Origin: JAAYCU01 sp964401335
GTDB taxonomy: Bacteria > Planctomycetota > Phycisphaerae > UBA1845 > PWPN01
Assembly: GCA_964401335.1 (NCBI GenBank)
Contig: CAYNYK010000001.1
Location: 62,001 to 126,000 of the forward strand
Length of the DNA: 64,000 nt
Direction: 5' to 3'
Made by a program: the position numbers and the translations under genes. Positions 43,057-52,256 of the stretch are shown here, in pieces. The notes beneath the pieces were generated by a model. The model had not been told where the DNA came from. It did not search any database and worked only from the letters and a program-made list of their open reading frames with translations. Positions within the stretch are counted from its first letter, which is position 1. Every line of letters begins with the position of its first letter.

Positions 43057-44880
43057 ATGATGGAAAGTGAGAACAAACGATGCGATTCTTCGATCGGCTC
43101 GGCCGGCATCGTCCAGCCGCAAACCGCGACCCTCTTTGCGCCGCCCGACGAGCTGCGCCTCGAATGTGGGCGCTCGCTCGGTCCGATCCAGGTTGCTTAC
43201 GAGACTTACGGCCGCCTGAGCCTGACCAAGGATAACGCCGTTCTCATCTGTCATGCCTTGACCGGCGATGCCCACGTGGCCGGATACCATAGCGAACATG
43301 ATCGCAAGCCCGGTTGGTGGGATATCATGGTCGGGCCGGGCAAGGGCATCGATACCGAAAAATACTTCGTGATCTGTTCCAATATTCTCGGCGGCTGTCG
43401 CGGTACCACCGGCCCGTCCAGCATCAATCCCCAGACCGGCAAACCCTGGGGGCTCGATTTCCCGGTCATCACCATCGAGGACATGGTCAAAGTTCAGAAG
43501 CGGCTGATCGAGCATCTGGGCATTGAAAAACTGCTGGCCGTCGTTGGCGGGTCGATGGGTGGCATGCAGGTTCTGGAATGGACTGTCCGTTATCCCGAAA
43601 GCGTGACGGCGGCCATCGCTATCGCCACCACCGCCCGGCTCAACGCGCAGTCCATCGCCTTTGACGCCGTCGGGCGTAACGCCATCCTGGCCGACCCGAA
43701 TTTCCGTGACGGCCAATATCATGACGCCGCCGCTCCCGAACGCGGTTTGGCCATCGCGCGCATGGTCGCCCATATCACCTATCTGTCCGAGCAGGGCATG
43801 CACGCCAAGTTCGGCCGCCAACTCCGCCATGCCGACCGTTACAGCTACGATTTCACCAGCGAGTTTTCCGTGGAAACGTACCTGGATCATCAGGGGCGCG
43901 TCTTTGTCGAACGCTTCGACGCCAATAGCTACCTCTACATTACGAAAGCCGTCGATTACTACGACTTGGCGGCCCGTTTCGGGTCCCTGGAAGAAGCTTT
44001 CAAGAACGTGCAGGCTAAATTTCTGATCATCAGCTTTTCGAGCGATTGGCTTTTCTCACCTGCCCAGTCCCGTCAACTGGTCAATGCTCTGTTGGCTCGG
44101 GGTAAAAACGTGACTTATTCGGAAGTCAATTCGCCTTACGGCCACGACGCCTTCTTACTGGAACCGGTGGTGCTCGGCCGATTGATCCGCGGTTTCCTGA
44201 CGTCCGCCGGCGGTCAACCCATGATTCGCAACAGTGCCGATACGGAACCTTACGACCACAAGCCCGTGGTGCCCACGGCCTGGGCTCGTCAACGTGTTGA
44301 TTATGATCGTATTGAGGACTTGATTGCCCCGGGCAGCAGTGTGCTCGATCTCGGCTGCGGAAGGGGTACGCTGATCAGTCGGCTGATCCGCAACCGGCGC
44401 GTCACCGCCCGCGGCGTGGAAGTCAACCAGGAAGCCATCAGTGAATGTATCGAGCGCGGCCTGGAAGTGCTTGATCTGGATATCGAGAACGAGCTGTCCA
44501 TGTTCGCTACGAAATCCTACGATTACGTGGTGCTTTCCCAGACGCTCCAAACCTTGAATCGACCGCTTGATGTTCTGCGGGAAATGCTTCGGATCGGGCG
44601 CTTTGCCATCGTCAGCTTCCCTAACTTCGCCTATTGGAAGACCTGGTTGGATATACTGTTGACCGGCCGCATGCCCGTGTCCGAAAACCTGCCCTTTACC
44701 TGGTACGACACGCCCAATCGGCACTACCTGACCATCCGCGATTTCGACGCCTTCTGCCGACAGCAGAAAATCCGTGTGCATCGGCGCATCTGCCTGATGG
44801 GTCGGCGTCAAACACCTGTGCGCTTCGCCCCCAACCTTCTCGCCGAGGAAGCCGTTTTCGTGCTCAGCGGCGGAGCGTAA
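43057..44880 (+). CDS. Homoserine O-acetyltransferase fused to MetW methyltransferase-like domain
   Basis: A single 607-residue protein with two methionine-synthesis domains. Residues ~20-385 are an alpha/beta hydrolase of the MetX type: GDAHVAGYH, SNILGGCRGTTGPSS, nucleophile Ser166 in GGSMGGMQ, then SSDWLFSP and GHDAFLLE carrying the Asp and His of the triad. Residues ~410-605 are MetW, with the SAM-like motif VLDLGCGRGT at about 429, SYDYVVLSQTLQTLNRP and SFPNFAYWKTWLDILLTGRMPV. MetX and MetW are usually separate adjacent genes. The start at 43057 (two ATGs in tandem) is chosen because upstream codons have no similarity. No SAM riboswitch was recognised in the leader. Confidence 0.93.
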   Translation: MMESENKRCDSSIGSAGIVQPQTATLFAPPDELRLECGRSLGPIQVAYETYGRLSLTKDNAVLICHALTGDAHVAGYHSEHDRKPGWWDIMVGPGKGIDTEKYFVICSNILGGCRGTTGPSSINPQTGKPWGLDFPVITIEDMVKVQKRLIEHLGIEKLLAVVGGSMGGMQVLEWTVRYPESVTAAIAIATTARLNAQSIAFDAVGRNAILADPNFRDGQYHDAAAPERGLAIARMVAHITYLSEQGMHAKFGRQLRHADRYSYDFTSEFSVETYLDHQGRVFVERFDANSYLYITKAVDYYDLAARFGSLEEAFKNVQAKFLIISFSSDWLFSPAQSRQLVNALLARGKNVTYSEVNSPYGHDAFLLEPVVLGRLIRGFLTSAGGQPMIRNSADTEPYDHKPVVPTAWARQRVDYDRIEDLIAPGSSVLDLGCGRGTLISRLIRNRRVTARGVEVNQEAISECIERGLEVLDLDIENELSMFATKSYDYVVLSQTLQTLNRPLDVLREMLRIGRFAIVSFPNFAYWKTWLDILLTGRMPVSENLPFTWYDTPNRHYLTIRDFDAFCRQQKIRVHRRICLMGRRQTPVRFAPNLLAEEAVFVLSGGA

Positions 44881-45009
44881 ACCATTGGTACGTTCTTTCG
44901 CGAGTTCCGTTGCCTCCGCCGCTTGGGGATATTTATCAGGGCGCAAAGAGTTCTTGGTCCGTAATCGCTTTTGGTTGTTATCAGGATGACCGGAACAGTA
45001 TTCCGCCGG

Positions 45010-45498
45010 TTAATAGGCGAAGGCCTGGGCTTCCAATTCGGAGAATACGTACACGACGAACCCCCCGCAAGTGAAATCGCCTTCATCGAAAATAAATCCT
45101 TCATTCCCCTGAAGCTCCCGACTGCCCTGGAGCTGTCCGAGGGAGTTGTAACGGCGTTCCTGGAGGGCCTCGACCCTTACCGGACAAGTGTCCAACCGCA
45201 GGTCATAGAAAATTTCCTCCGCGCTGCATCTCAGCGTTGCTTGTTCAATAGTCGTTCTACCGGATCCGTCGGTGGCCCGATAGGAAACCAGTATATCTAC
45301 TTCTTCGTCAATGCCGCCGCCATTGGTGTTGGCCAGGCGGATGATCAACCCGTTCGTATTGGCGAATTGATCTCCGCCGGTGTCTTTGATCAGCAAGTCC
45401 AGATAATAGTTGACGGGTATTCCGCCCATCGAACAGCCGGCTAAAAGTCCGCCAACACCCAGCAGGCCGATCAAAATCACTCGGAAATTAGCACGCAC
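45010..45498 (-). CDS. Putative lipoprotein of unknown function
   Basis: I do not recognise this 162-residue protein. The N-terminus has a basic start, a hydrophobic core and the lipobox LLAGC, so it should be lipid-anchored after export. The mature part is polar and beta-rich (LIIRLANTNGGGIDEEVDILVSYRATDGSGRTTIEQATLRC) and contains three further Cys residues that could form a disulfide. The start is GTG at 45498 with AAGG close upstream. It stands alone between metXW and the oxidoreductase gene. Confidence 0.6.
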   Translation of the reverse strand: MRANFRVILIGLLGVGGLLAGCSMGGIPVNYYLDLLIKDTGGDQFANTNGLIIRLANTNGGGIDEEVDILVSYRATDGSGRTTIEQATLRCSAEEIFYDLRLDTCPVRVEALQERRYNSLGQLQGSRELQGNEGFIFDEGDFTCGGFVVYVFSELEAQAFAY

Positions 45499-45680
45499 CT
45501 TGCGAACCGCCTTTCTATAAAAACCACCTTTCGGGCCGGCAGGGGGGCCGGTATCAACACTTTAACCACCCCAGGTGCCCCCGGCAACCGGCGGCCGGGC
45601 AATCCTCGCCCCCGTCAGGGTGGCCTGTGTCTTCAGACGCGGGGGGGATTTTGGGGAAATGGGTGAATTTCAATATTGCT

Positions 45681-46769
45681 TCAACCTGTCCGTTCAAATT
45701 CGTCGTCGGCCGGTATCTCCACCCTTCGCCCGCCGGCGGCGGAGCGATGGATCGCGTCGATCAGGGTCATGTACCGCACGCCGGCCTGCAAATCCGGCAA
45801 AATCGAATCGCCCGGCTCGCCCGTGCGCACCAGCCGTATGAAGTCCGCCTCGACCGTCCAGGTCCGCCGCTCCTGCTCGCTGATTTCCACCGGATCGAGC
45901 CCCTTGCCCTCCAGCCCGCCGGCCTCGATCCGTTCCTGGGTCTCGTCGTTGTTGAAATCGTAGACGATCGTGCCCTTCGTGCCCCAGACGGCCAGATGGT
46001 CGGTCGGGGCGTGCCCGCTGACTCCGTTAAACAGGTAAACGCCGATCGCCCCGTTAGCCAGTTCGGCGATGACGTTCACCGACTCGGGCAACTCGGCCGC
46101 CGTTGCCTGCCGGGTATAGGGATGAATACGCGTCGGTGTCCATGAACGGTTGACCGCGGTGATCGCCGAGGTGCGGCCGAGCCAGCGGTCGAGTACCTCC
46201 AGATAGATCCCCACGGTCAGGACGTTTTGCCCCGATTGCTGCTTGTCCAGCCGCCAGTGCAGCGGGAAGTCCGGGTCCAGCAGCATCCCGTTCGCGCTGC
46301 TCAGAAAGACCTGACGTATATCTCCGACCACCCGCTCCTCCTTGAGTAGTCGTTGCATGACCCGATCACCGCCCATGCCCATCGGCGGGGGGCAGAAGCG
46401 CACGTGCCGGTCGGGATGTTTCGCCCCGGCGGCCGCCATCTGCCGAGCCTCGTCGAGGTTCAGGCACATCCGCGACTGGCAGAAGACATGCTTGCCCGCC
46501 TCCAAGGCGGCCAGCACGATCGGGCAGTGCATGTACGGCGTGGTCCCGACCCAGATGATGTCCACGTCGTCCATGGCCACGATCTCTTCCCACCGGTCCA
46601 CCCGACGTTCGATGCCGAACTCCTCGGCGAATTCCCGGGTGGACTGGTAGTGCCGGTTGCAGACGGCCACCACCTCGACCCCTTCGATGGCCTTCAGGCC
46701 CGGCATGTGCCGCTGCCGCACGATCGATCCGCCCCCGATGATTCCGATCCGAAGCGTTTGTTCCGCCAT
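45681..46769 (-). CDS. Gfo/Idh/MocA-family oxidoreductase with altered EKP motif
   Basis: A 362-residue NAD(P)-dependent oxidoreductase of the glucose-fructose/inositol dehydrogenase family. The N-terminal Rossmann fold is RIGIIGGGSIVRQRHMPGL and VVAVCNRHYQSTREFAEEFGI. The usual catalytic motif Glu-Lys-Pro after GKHVF reads CQSRM (Gln98-Ser99-Arg100), so the lysine is missing. Later the conserved His of the second motif is replaced in GQNVLTVGIYLEVLDRW. Members with these changes may bind or process other substrates, or act on sugars differently. It probably works on a sugar or inositol derivative, but the substrate cannot be read. Confidence 0.82.
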   Translation of the reverse strand: MAEQTLRIGIIGGGSIVRQRHMPGLKAIEGVEVVAVCNRHYQSTREFAEEFGIERRVDRWEEIVAMDDVDIIWVGTTPYMHCPIVLAALEAGKHVFCQSRMCLNLDEARQMAAAGAKHPDRHVRFCPPPMGMGGDRVMQRLLKEERVVGDIRQVFLSSANGMLLDPDFPLHWRLDKQQSGQNVLTVGIYLEVLDRWLGRTSAITAVNRSWTPTRIHPYTRQATAAELPESVNVIAELANGAIGVYLFNGVSGHAPTDHLAVWGTKGTIVYDFNNDETQERIEAGGLEGKGLDPVEISEQERRTWTVEADFIRLVRTGEPGDSILPDLQAGVRYMTLIDAIHRSAAGGRRVEIPADDEFERTG

Positions 46770-46929
46770 GTTTCACCTGCCGTTATTGCCGTATGGACCG
46801 TCCAGTTTCTCCGGCCTCTATATGTAGCATCATTGCCCACCCTCCGCCAATCAGTGGAACCCAACAATCTACCAGCCCGACGCGGTTTACCTCGCCTGCC
46901 TCGCCGTGGCGGGCCTTGGCGGGCAAGCA

Positions 46930-47070
46930 AGGGAACGAGTAAGCGAGTGAGCAAGTTAGCGAGGGAGCAAGTTGGCTAGGGAGCAAGTTGGCGAGGGAGC
47001 AAGTTAGCGAGGGAGCAAGGCAGCGAGGGAGCAAGTAAGCGAGGGAGCAAGGCAGCGGGTAAGCGAGAAC
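46930..47070. repeat. 16-bp tandem repeat array (minisatellite)
   Basis: Imperfect head-to-tail copies of a 16-base unit close to AGCGAGGGAGCAAGTT, about eight copies, most regular between 46980 and 47060. Variation is mostly in the last two bases of the unit (TT, GC, TA). There are no spacers between units, so it is not a CRISPR array. It lies in the non-coding region upstream of the oxidoreductase gene. Confidence 0.8.
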
Positions 47071-47120
47071 GCACGCCTGCTCGCCTGACGACATTTGCCC
47101 ATGAATCGGTCCTTAAGTTA

Positions 47121-47144
47121 GTAGTCACTAACCGATGTATCTCC
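47121..47144. promoter_or_regulatory. Shared 24-base motif upstream of the oxidoreductase (copy 1)
   Basis: The 24 bases match 21 of 24 positions at 58097-58120, including the identical core CGATGTATCTCC and an upstream TCACTA. Both copies lie 200-350 bp upstream of a minus-strand carbohydrate-type gene (oxidoreductase, heparinase-like) and next to a tandem-repeat array. A shared regulator-binding site or promoter element is possible. Confidence 0.35.
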
Positions 47145-47210
47145 TTATGCGACAGGATATTATGGAGGTTTCGGGGGTGGTTTGGGTTCGTTTGGCGCTT
47201 TTTGGTTTTT

Positions 47211-47271
47211 TTCACCACGGAGACCCGCCCAGGCGAGGTTCCGCCTCGCGCGGAGACGCGGAGGCACGGAG
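47211..47271. repeat. CCACGGAG-family palindromic repeat
   Basis: This block begins TTCACCACGGAGACCCGCCC and continues with an inner palindrome (GCGAGG / CCTCGC) and repeated CGGAG units ending GGCACGGAG. The first 20 bases match the arm of the hairpin at 13249-13267 almost exactly. It belongs to the dispersed family seen at 2453, 13249 and 50791. Confidence 0.65.
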
Positions 47272-47627
47272 AACAATTTTTAGAGAAATGTTGGGGTGAA
47301 ATTCCGGTGGCCAGCCGGTTCCAGCACGGCGTGGCTATTGGCGTTTTTGATGTCCGCATATCCGTTCTCCGTTTCCCCATGGCCCCGCATGGTGCCTTTC
47401 CTAAGAACACCGCGGCCTGATCCGGTAGGAGGAGCTGGGGCGGTACGGGTTTCTGGCCGGCTTTTGTCTTGCTTGCGTAAGCAAAATGCGGATAATATCT
47501 TCATCATTGGCTGAACGAAGGTGACGGTCGGCAAGCCTGCGAAAATTTCATGACGGTGAAGCTTGCGCGCGGGTGGGTGGGCCGTTTCGGCAAATCTGGG
47601 CGGTCAGGTTGATCGGAGGACCGGATA

Positions 47628-50600
47628 GTGGCGAAAAGAGGACGCAAAGCGGGGACGCGGGCGGATAGCGGGGCGGATTTGCCGCCGGTCGGCGACTATC
47701 GGCACCTCGGGGCCAAACGTAAGAACAACCCCCCGGCCAAGATCGCGGCCGAAGGCACGGTCCCGGCCATACCCAAGGCGAAATATGCCTACAACCCGCA
47801 CCTGCCGCCGGTCCTGCGGTTTGACCCGACGGGCGGGCCGGACGCGCTGCCGGAGTTACTGGCCAAGGCCCGGGTCTCGCCGTTGAGCGAGGCCGAGGCC
47901 CGTTTGCTGGCCGAGGCCCTGCGACGGTATGAGCCGTGGCTGGAATGGACGGGCAAACGCGAGCGAAAGGATTTCGAGGTCGATCCGGTCGCCCTGCATA
48001 TCCACGAGCGGGTCAGCACGCAGGCCATCTTGAAGATCGCCGCCCGACAGGACGTACAGCGTTCGCTGTTCGCCGATCCGGAGCAGGACTACCACGAGGC
48101 GGTCCAGTTCTACCGGCACGACGTGGACTGGGCCAACCGGCTGGTTTTGGGCGACTCGCTCCAGGTGATGTCCTCGCTGGCCCGGCGGGAGGATCTGGCC
48201 GGCAAGGTCCAGATGATCTACATGGACCCGCCCTACGGCATCAAATTCGCGAGCAACTTTCAGCCCGAGGTCGGCCGCCGCGACGTGAAGGACAAGGAGC
48301 AGGACCTGACCCGCGAGCCGGAAATGGTCCGGGCCTACCGCGATACCTGGCACCTGGGGATTCACTCGTATCTGAGCTATCTGCGCGATCGATTGATCGT
48401 CGCACGAGAGCTCCTGGATGATACGGGTAGCGTATTTGTCCAAATTAGTGATGAGAATCTACACCGCGTTCGCGATCTTCTTGATGAAGTTATGGGACCA
48501 ACAAACTTCATTGCTCAAATCGCGTTTGCAACAACAACCGGATTCAACACCTTATTGCTCGCCAGTATTGCCGATCACTTGCTTTGGTATGGGAAAGATA
48601 TAACGAAGACGAAGTTTAAACCTATATACCGTGAGAAAGTTCCTGGCGAAGAAGGCGCTGCGAAATATAAACCATTGGAAATGGTTTCTCCAGAGCTTGC
48701 CTTCGCTTATAGCGATAAACAACTTGCGACTTCAGATCAAATTACTTCACAAGGCGCAACTGCGACAGTAGCAAAACTTAGCTTAAATGGTCAAATATTT
48801 GAGCCACCCTCTGGCATGCACTTTAAGACTAATATCATGGGGCTTTCAAGGCTCGCAAAAGCTAATAGATTGAAGGTGGAAGGAGCATTGCCGCGATATA
48901 TGAGGTTGCTTAGTGATTTTGCGGTTTTCCCTATCACAAATGTTTGGTTAGATATAGGGGGCGTTCAAAGCAGAACAGAAGGAAAGGTATATGTTGTTCA
49001 AACGGCTGTCGAAGCTATACAACGTTGCATGCTCATGACGACCGATCCCGGCGATCTGGTTCTTGATCCGACCTGTGGGAGCGGGACGACGGCGTATGTG
49101 GCCGAGCAATGGGGGCGGCGGTGGATCACGATCGACACGAGCCGGGTGGCCGTCGCGATTGCCCGGCAACGTCTGCTGACGGCCAAGTACGATTATTACC
49201 GGTTACGGCCGACGACGGCGGACGATACAACCCGGAACCCGAACGGGACCTGGCTGCGCGATCCGAACGATCCGAAGAGAGAGCCGCGGACGTTCGCGTG
49301 CAAGATGGTGCCGCATATCACGCTCAAGAGTATCGCCCAGAACGTCGCCCTCGATCCGATTTTCGACAAACACGAGCCGGTTCTCGATAAGGCCTTGGCG
49401 GACTGTAACGCGGCGCTGGGCAAGGTGACACCGGAAATCCGGGCACGGGTGGCGGGCAAACTTGTGCGCAAGGAGCGGGAAGAGGGCAAGCGGGCGGTTA
49501 CCGACGCCGACCGGCGACGGTGGGAACTGCCGGGCAGCCAGGGGCGTTTCGAGCATTGGACGGTTCCGTTTGATACCGACCCGGACTGGCCGACGGAATT
49601 GCAGGCGGCGGTCACGGAATACCGGCGGGCATGGCGGGCGAAGATGGACGAGGTCAACGCGTGCATCGCGGCCAGTGCCGAGCATGAAGAACTCGTGGAC
49701 CAGCCGGACATCGTGCGTAATGTCGTCCGGGTAAGCGGGCCGTTCACGGTGGAGGCCGTCCAGCCGCCAGAGATGAGCCTGGGGGACAACGTCGATCCGC
49801 ATACCGGCGAGGAAGGATTGTTCGACGGAGCGCCGGGCGAATTGCCGGAGGGTTTCACGACGCGGAGTTTGCGAATCGTCGAGCCGCGTCCGGAACTGGA
49901 AGCGCGGAACGTATCGGCGTATCTCGATCAGATGTTCCGTTATCTGAGGGCCGACGGCGTGCGGTTTCTCAATAACCGCCAGATGCGGTGGACACGGTTC
50001 GAACCGCTGTTCGAGTCCGGCCGTGCGGAGGTGTTTCACGCCGAGGGGCGCTGGGCGGCCGACGGGGGCGACGACGCCGATCCGGAGGGTCCGAACAACG
50101 TCGCGGTGGTTTTCGGGCCGCAGTACGGGCCGGTAACGGCGATGATGGTCGAGGAGTCGATCCGGGCGGCGAACCGCAAGGGTTATGAACACCTGCTGGT
50201 GGCGGGTTTTTCGTTCGACGGAGCGGCGACGGGGGTGCTCAGCGAGGCGGACGAGGACGGGGGGGTGTTCCACGGGCGCAGCGGTCATCGACTGCACGTG
50301 CATTTCGCGCATGTGCGGCCGGATATCAATCCGGGGATGAACGGACTGCTAAAGGAATCGCCGCAACCGGGGGCGGGGCAGCTTTTCAGCGTGTTCGGCC
50401 TGCCGCGCATCCGCGTCGAGAAGGTTTCGGGAGCCGACGGGCAGGGTGAGTACACGGTCACGATGGAAGGGGTGGATGTGTACAACCCGGTGGAAAACAG
50501 CATTGTCTCGACCGGGGCGAGCAAGGTGGCGGCCTGGTTTCTCGACGGCGATTTCGACGGGCGGACGTTCTGTATTACGCAGGCATTCTTCCCGGACCGT

Positions 50601-50780
50601 TCGGCCTGGGCGAAACTGGCCAAGGCACTGAACGGCAAGGATGGTCCAATCGACGCGGAGCGGTTCGAGGCTTTTGGCGGGACGACGAGCCTGCCGTTCC
50701 CGGCGGGCAAGCATCGCTGCGTGGCGGTCAAGGTGATTGATCCGCGCGGCAATGAAGTGATGAGCGTGGAGAAGCTCTAG
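47628..50780 (+). CDS. Type III restriction-modification DNA methyltransferase subunit (Mod)
   Basis: This subunit recognises the target and methylates adenine. It has 1050 residues. Motif IV DPPY is at residues 200-203, followed by LVARELLDDTGSVFVQISDENLHRV. Motif I lies after the target region as DPTCGSGT at about residues 480-487. This order marks a beta-class N6-adenine enzyme, as in type III and related systems. The target-recognition part between them (48418-49035) is about 44% GC in three 60-base lines I counted, against 68% in a flanking line, a mosaic sign. The ~520-residue C-terminal part is unusually long for Mod. The start is GTG with GGAGG about 10 bases upstream. The partner res gene lies 1.5 kb downstream. 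Confidence 0.9.
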   Translation: MAKRGRKAGTRADSGADLPPVGDYRHLGAKRKNNPPAKIAAEGTVPAIPKAKYAYNPHLPPVLRFDPTGGPDALPELLAKARVSPLSEAEARLLAEALRRYEPWLEWTGKRERKDFEVDPVALHIHERVSTQAILKIAARQDVQRSLFADPEQDYHEAVQFYRHDVDWANRLVLGDSLQVMSSLARREDLAGKVQMIYMDPPYGIKFASNFQPEVGRRDVKDKEQDLTREPEMVRAYRDTWHLGIHSYLSYLRDRLIVARELLDDTGSVFVQISDENLHRVRDLLDEVMGPTNFIAQIAFATTTGFNTLLLASIADHLLWYGKDITKTKFKPIYREKVPGEEGAAKYKPLEMVSPELAFAYSDKQLATSDQITSQGATATVAKLSLNGQIFEPPSGMHFKTNIMGLSRLAKANRLKVEGALPRYMRLLSDFAVFPITNVWLDIGGVQSRTEGKVYVVQTAVEAIQRCMLMTTDPGDLVLDPTCGSGTTAYVAEQWGRRWITIDTSRVAVAIARQRLLTAKYDYYRLRPTTADDTTRNPNGTWLRDPNDPKREPRTFACKMVPHITLKSIAQNVALDPIFDKHEPVLDKALADCNAALGKVTPEIRARVAGKLVRKEREEGKRAVTDADRRRWELPGSQGRFEHWTVPFDTDPDWPTELQAAVTEYRRAWRAKMDEVNACIAASAEHEELVDQPDIVRNVVRVSGPFTVEAVQPPEMSLGDNVDPHTGEEGLFDGAPGELPEGFTTRSLRIVEPRPELEARNVSAYLDQMFRYLRADGVRFLNNRQMRWTRFEPLFESGRAEVFHAEGRWAADGGDDADPEGPNNVAVVFGPQYGPVTAMMVEESIRAANRKGYEHLLVAGFSFDGAATGVLSEADEDGGVFHGRSGHRLHVHFAHVRPDINPGMNGLLKESPQPGAGQLFSVFGLPRIRVEKVSGADGQGEYTVTMEGVDVYNPVENSIVSTGASKVAAWFLDGDFDGRTFCITQAFFPDRSAWAKLAKALNGKDGPIDAERFEAFGGTTSLPFPAGKHRCVAVKVIDPRGNEVMSVEKL

Positions 50781-50790
50781 TCCGGATGAT

Positions 50791-50925
50791 TTACCACGGA
50801 GTCACGGAGTCACGGAGAGCTTGAGAATGTTAACGGAAAAGGGTGAGCGATGATGATTCGACAATGAACCCCGTGCGGCAGGATACGCCGGCGTTATTGT
50901 CACACCCGTTCGTTATGCTCCGTGT
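50791..50925. repeat. CCACGGAG-family repeat between mod and the DUF3800 gene
   Basis: A left arm of three CACGGAG units (50791-50817, beginning TTACCACGGAGTCACGGAG) faces a short right arm GCTCCGTG at 50917-50924, giving a palindromic outline of about 135 bp. It is related to the repeats at 2453, 13249 and 47211. It marks the left border of the two extra genes inserted between mod and res. Confidence 0.5.
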
Positions 50926-50980
50926 TTGAACTATTGGATAATGCCGGCGGGTGAAATCCGTTTTTTCGGAAAAGAACAGG

Positions 50981-51691
50981 ATGACCACATTCAACGTTTA
51001 TTGCGATGAATCCTGCCATCTCGAACACGATCAGCAACGATCCATGGTGCTCGGGGCGGTATGGTGTCCGAGCGAACGAATGCGCGAGCTGTCTGTCGGG
51101 TTGCGCCGGATCAAGGTGGACTATGGAATGGCCCCCGGTTTTGAGGTCAAGTGGACGAAGGTTTCCGCCGCCAAGGTTGATTTCTACCTTGCCTGGTTAG
51201 CCCGATTTTTTTCGGAGCCAGATTTGCATTTCCGGGCCTTGATCGTACCGGACAAGAGTCGGCTCGACCATTCGGCCTTTCCCGGACAAGACCATAACGC
51301 CTGGTATTACAAGATGTATTTTGACATGCTGAAGGTGATTTTCGCGCCCCAGGCACGTTATCGCATTTATCTCGATATCAAGGACACGCGGGGTGGCGCA
51401 AAGGTGCGTCAACTTCATGAAGTGCTATGTAACAACCATTACGATTTCAGACGGAACATTATTGAACGGGTTCAACAGGTGCGCTCCCACGAAATCGAGT
51501 TGCTACAACTGGCCGACTTGCTGATCGGCGCGGTGTCGTACACGAATCGGGAGTTGAGTGGAAACGAGGGAAAGAAGAGAATCGTGGCGGAATTCCAAAA
51601 AGCCTCGGGTTACAGTCTGACGCGGACCACCTTGTTGCAGGAGGACAAGGTCAACCTGTTCCGATGGCGGGCCCAGGAGGTGGAGTTGTGA
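50981..51691 (+). CDS. DUF3800 protein inside the type III restriction-modification island
   Basis: A 236-residue protein of the DUF3800 family, thought to have an RNase H-like fold. The N-terminal YCDESCHLEHD with its Asp-Glu pair, the middle YRIYLDIKDTRGG and the C-terminal SHEIELLQLADLLIGAVSY give the acidic residues expected at such an active site. The start at 50981 is placed at the conserved MTTFNVYCDES. A GTG at 50951 would add ten poor codons. Its stop overlaps the start of the next gene (GTGA), so the two are translationally coupled. DUF3800 genes are often found in defence and mobile regions, but the biochemical role is unknown. Confidence 0.78.
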   Translation: MTTFNVYCDESCHLEHDQQRSMVLGAVWCPSERMRELSVGLRRIKVDYGMAPGFEVKWTKVSAAKVDFYLAWLARFFSEPDLHFRALIVPDKSRLDHSAFPGQDHNAWYYKMYFDMLKVIFAPQARYRIYLDIKDTRGGAKVRQLHEVLCNNHYDFRRNIIERVQQVRSHEIELLQLADLLIGAVSYTNRELSGNEGKKRIVAEFQKASGYSLTRTTLLQEDKVNLFRWRAQEVEL

Positions 51692-52233
51692 GCATGGCTC
51701 CCGCCTGGTTGCCGGCCATCATCCGGCTGGACATGCATGAAGGCGATTGGCAACGGTTTATCGACGCCGTCTATGCGGTGTTTAACCGGGATTTTATCGC
51801 ATCGCAGCCAAGGTTCCGGGGCAAGTGGGTGCGCTGTCGTCGCGATCCGATTTATGACGGAAAGGAGGCGGGTTTCTGGCACTGTACCTCTGAGAGTTCT
51901 GAGAGTATTGATGAAACCCGGCGAACACCGGATTTGAGGAGATGCGAGCGAATCGGGTGGGTACGCGCGGTTATCGAGCATAGCGACGATGCCGGTATCG
52001 ATGTTTGGGTGCGGGACGATGGACGCAAAGGGCGAGCCGTGCATATCTGGTTTAACGAAGAGTTTCTAGTTGTTCTGGGTGAACGACAAAAAGGCCGTCG
52101 TTACCAATTGGTGACCGCGTATTGCACGGATCGGGAACACACGATTCGAAAGAAACGCAGAGAACGTGAGGCGTATAAACGACTGACGCCGCCTGACGGC
52201 GGCGTCGGAACTCCTTCCACGCATGGTGGATGA
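51688..52233 (+). CDS. Unknown protein coupled to DUF3800, possible BECR/RelE-like nuclease
   Basis: A 181-residue basic protein. The second half reads VHIWFNEEFLVVLGERQKGRRYQLVTAYCTDREHTIRKKRREREAY. That is reminiscent of the barnase-EndoU-colicin-RelE (BECR) RNase fold, in which a strand, an Arg-Lys-rich turn and LVTAY-type strand precede a basic helix. This is my own pattern match and is weak. The N-terminal half (DWQRFIDAVYAVFNRDFI, GKWVRCRRDPIYDGKEAGFWH) is not recognised. The GTG start at 51688 overlaps the DUF3800 stop and has AGGAGG at 51675-51680, seven bases upstream. The C-terminal ~20 residues are Gly/Thr-rich. Confidence 0.6.
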   Translation: MSMAPAWLPAIIRLDMHEGDWQRFIDAVYAVFNRDFIASQPRFRGKWVRCRRDPIYDGKEAGFWHCTSESSESIDETRRTPDLRRCERIGWVRAVIEHSDDAGIDVWVRDDGRKGRAVHIWFNEEFLVVLGERQKGRRYQLVTAYCTDREHTIRKKRREREAYKRLTPPDGGVGTPSTHGG

Positions 52234-52256
52234 GCTACATAAGTATACAACATTTT

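Larger units (their letters stand above)
46770..47627. other. 858-bp spacer with tandem repeats and palindromic repeat
   Basis: No gene is supported. The spacer contains the 16-bp tandem array (46930-47070), a motif shared with 58097-58120 (47121-47144), a palindromic CCACGGAG-type repeat (47211-47271), and ordinary-looking DNA up to the mod start. A minus-strand frame across 46783-47094 is only the tandem repeat read as protein. Confidence 0.65.

Noticed and set aside
46930..47070. CRISPR array
   Set aside because: Units follow each other without spacers and no cas gene is present. The same holds for 58003-58080.
46783..47094. Minus-strand frame rich in Leu, Ala, Ser and Pro repeats
   Set aside because: It is the 16-bp tandem repeat translated; the repeat unit is not a multiple of three and no start site or domain is present.
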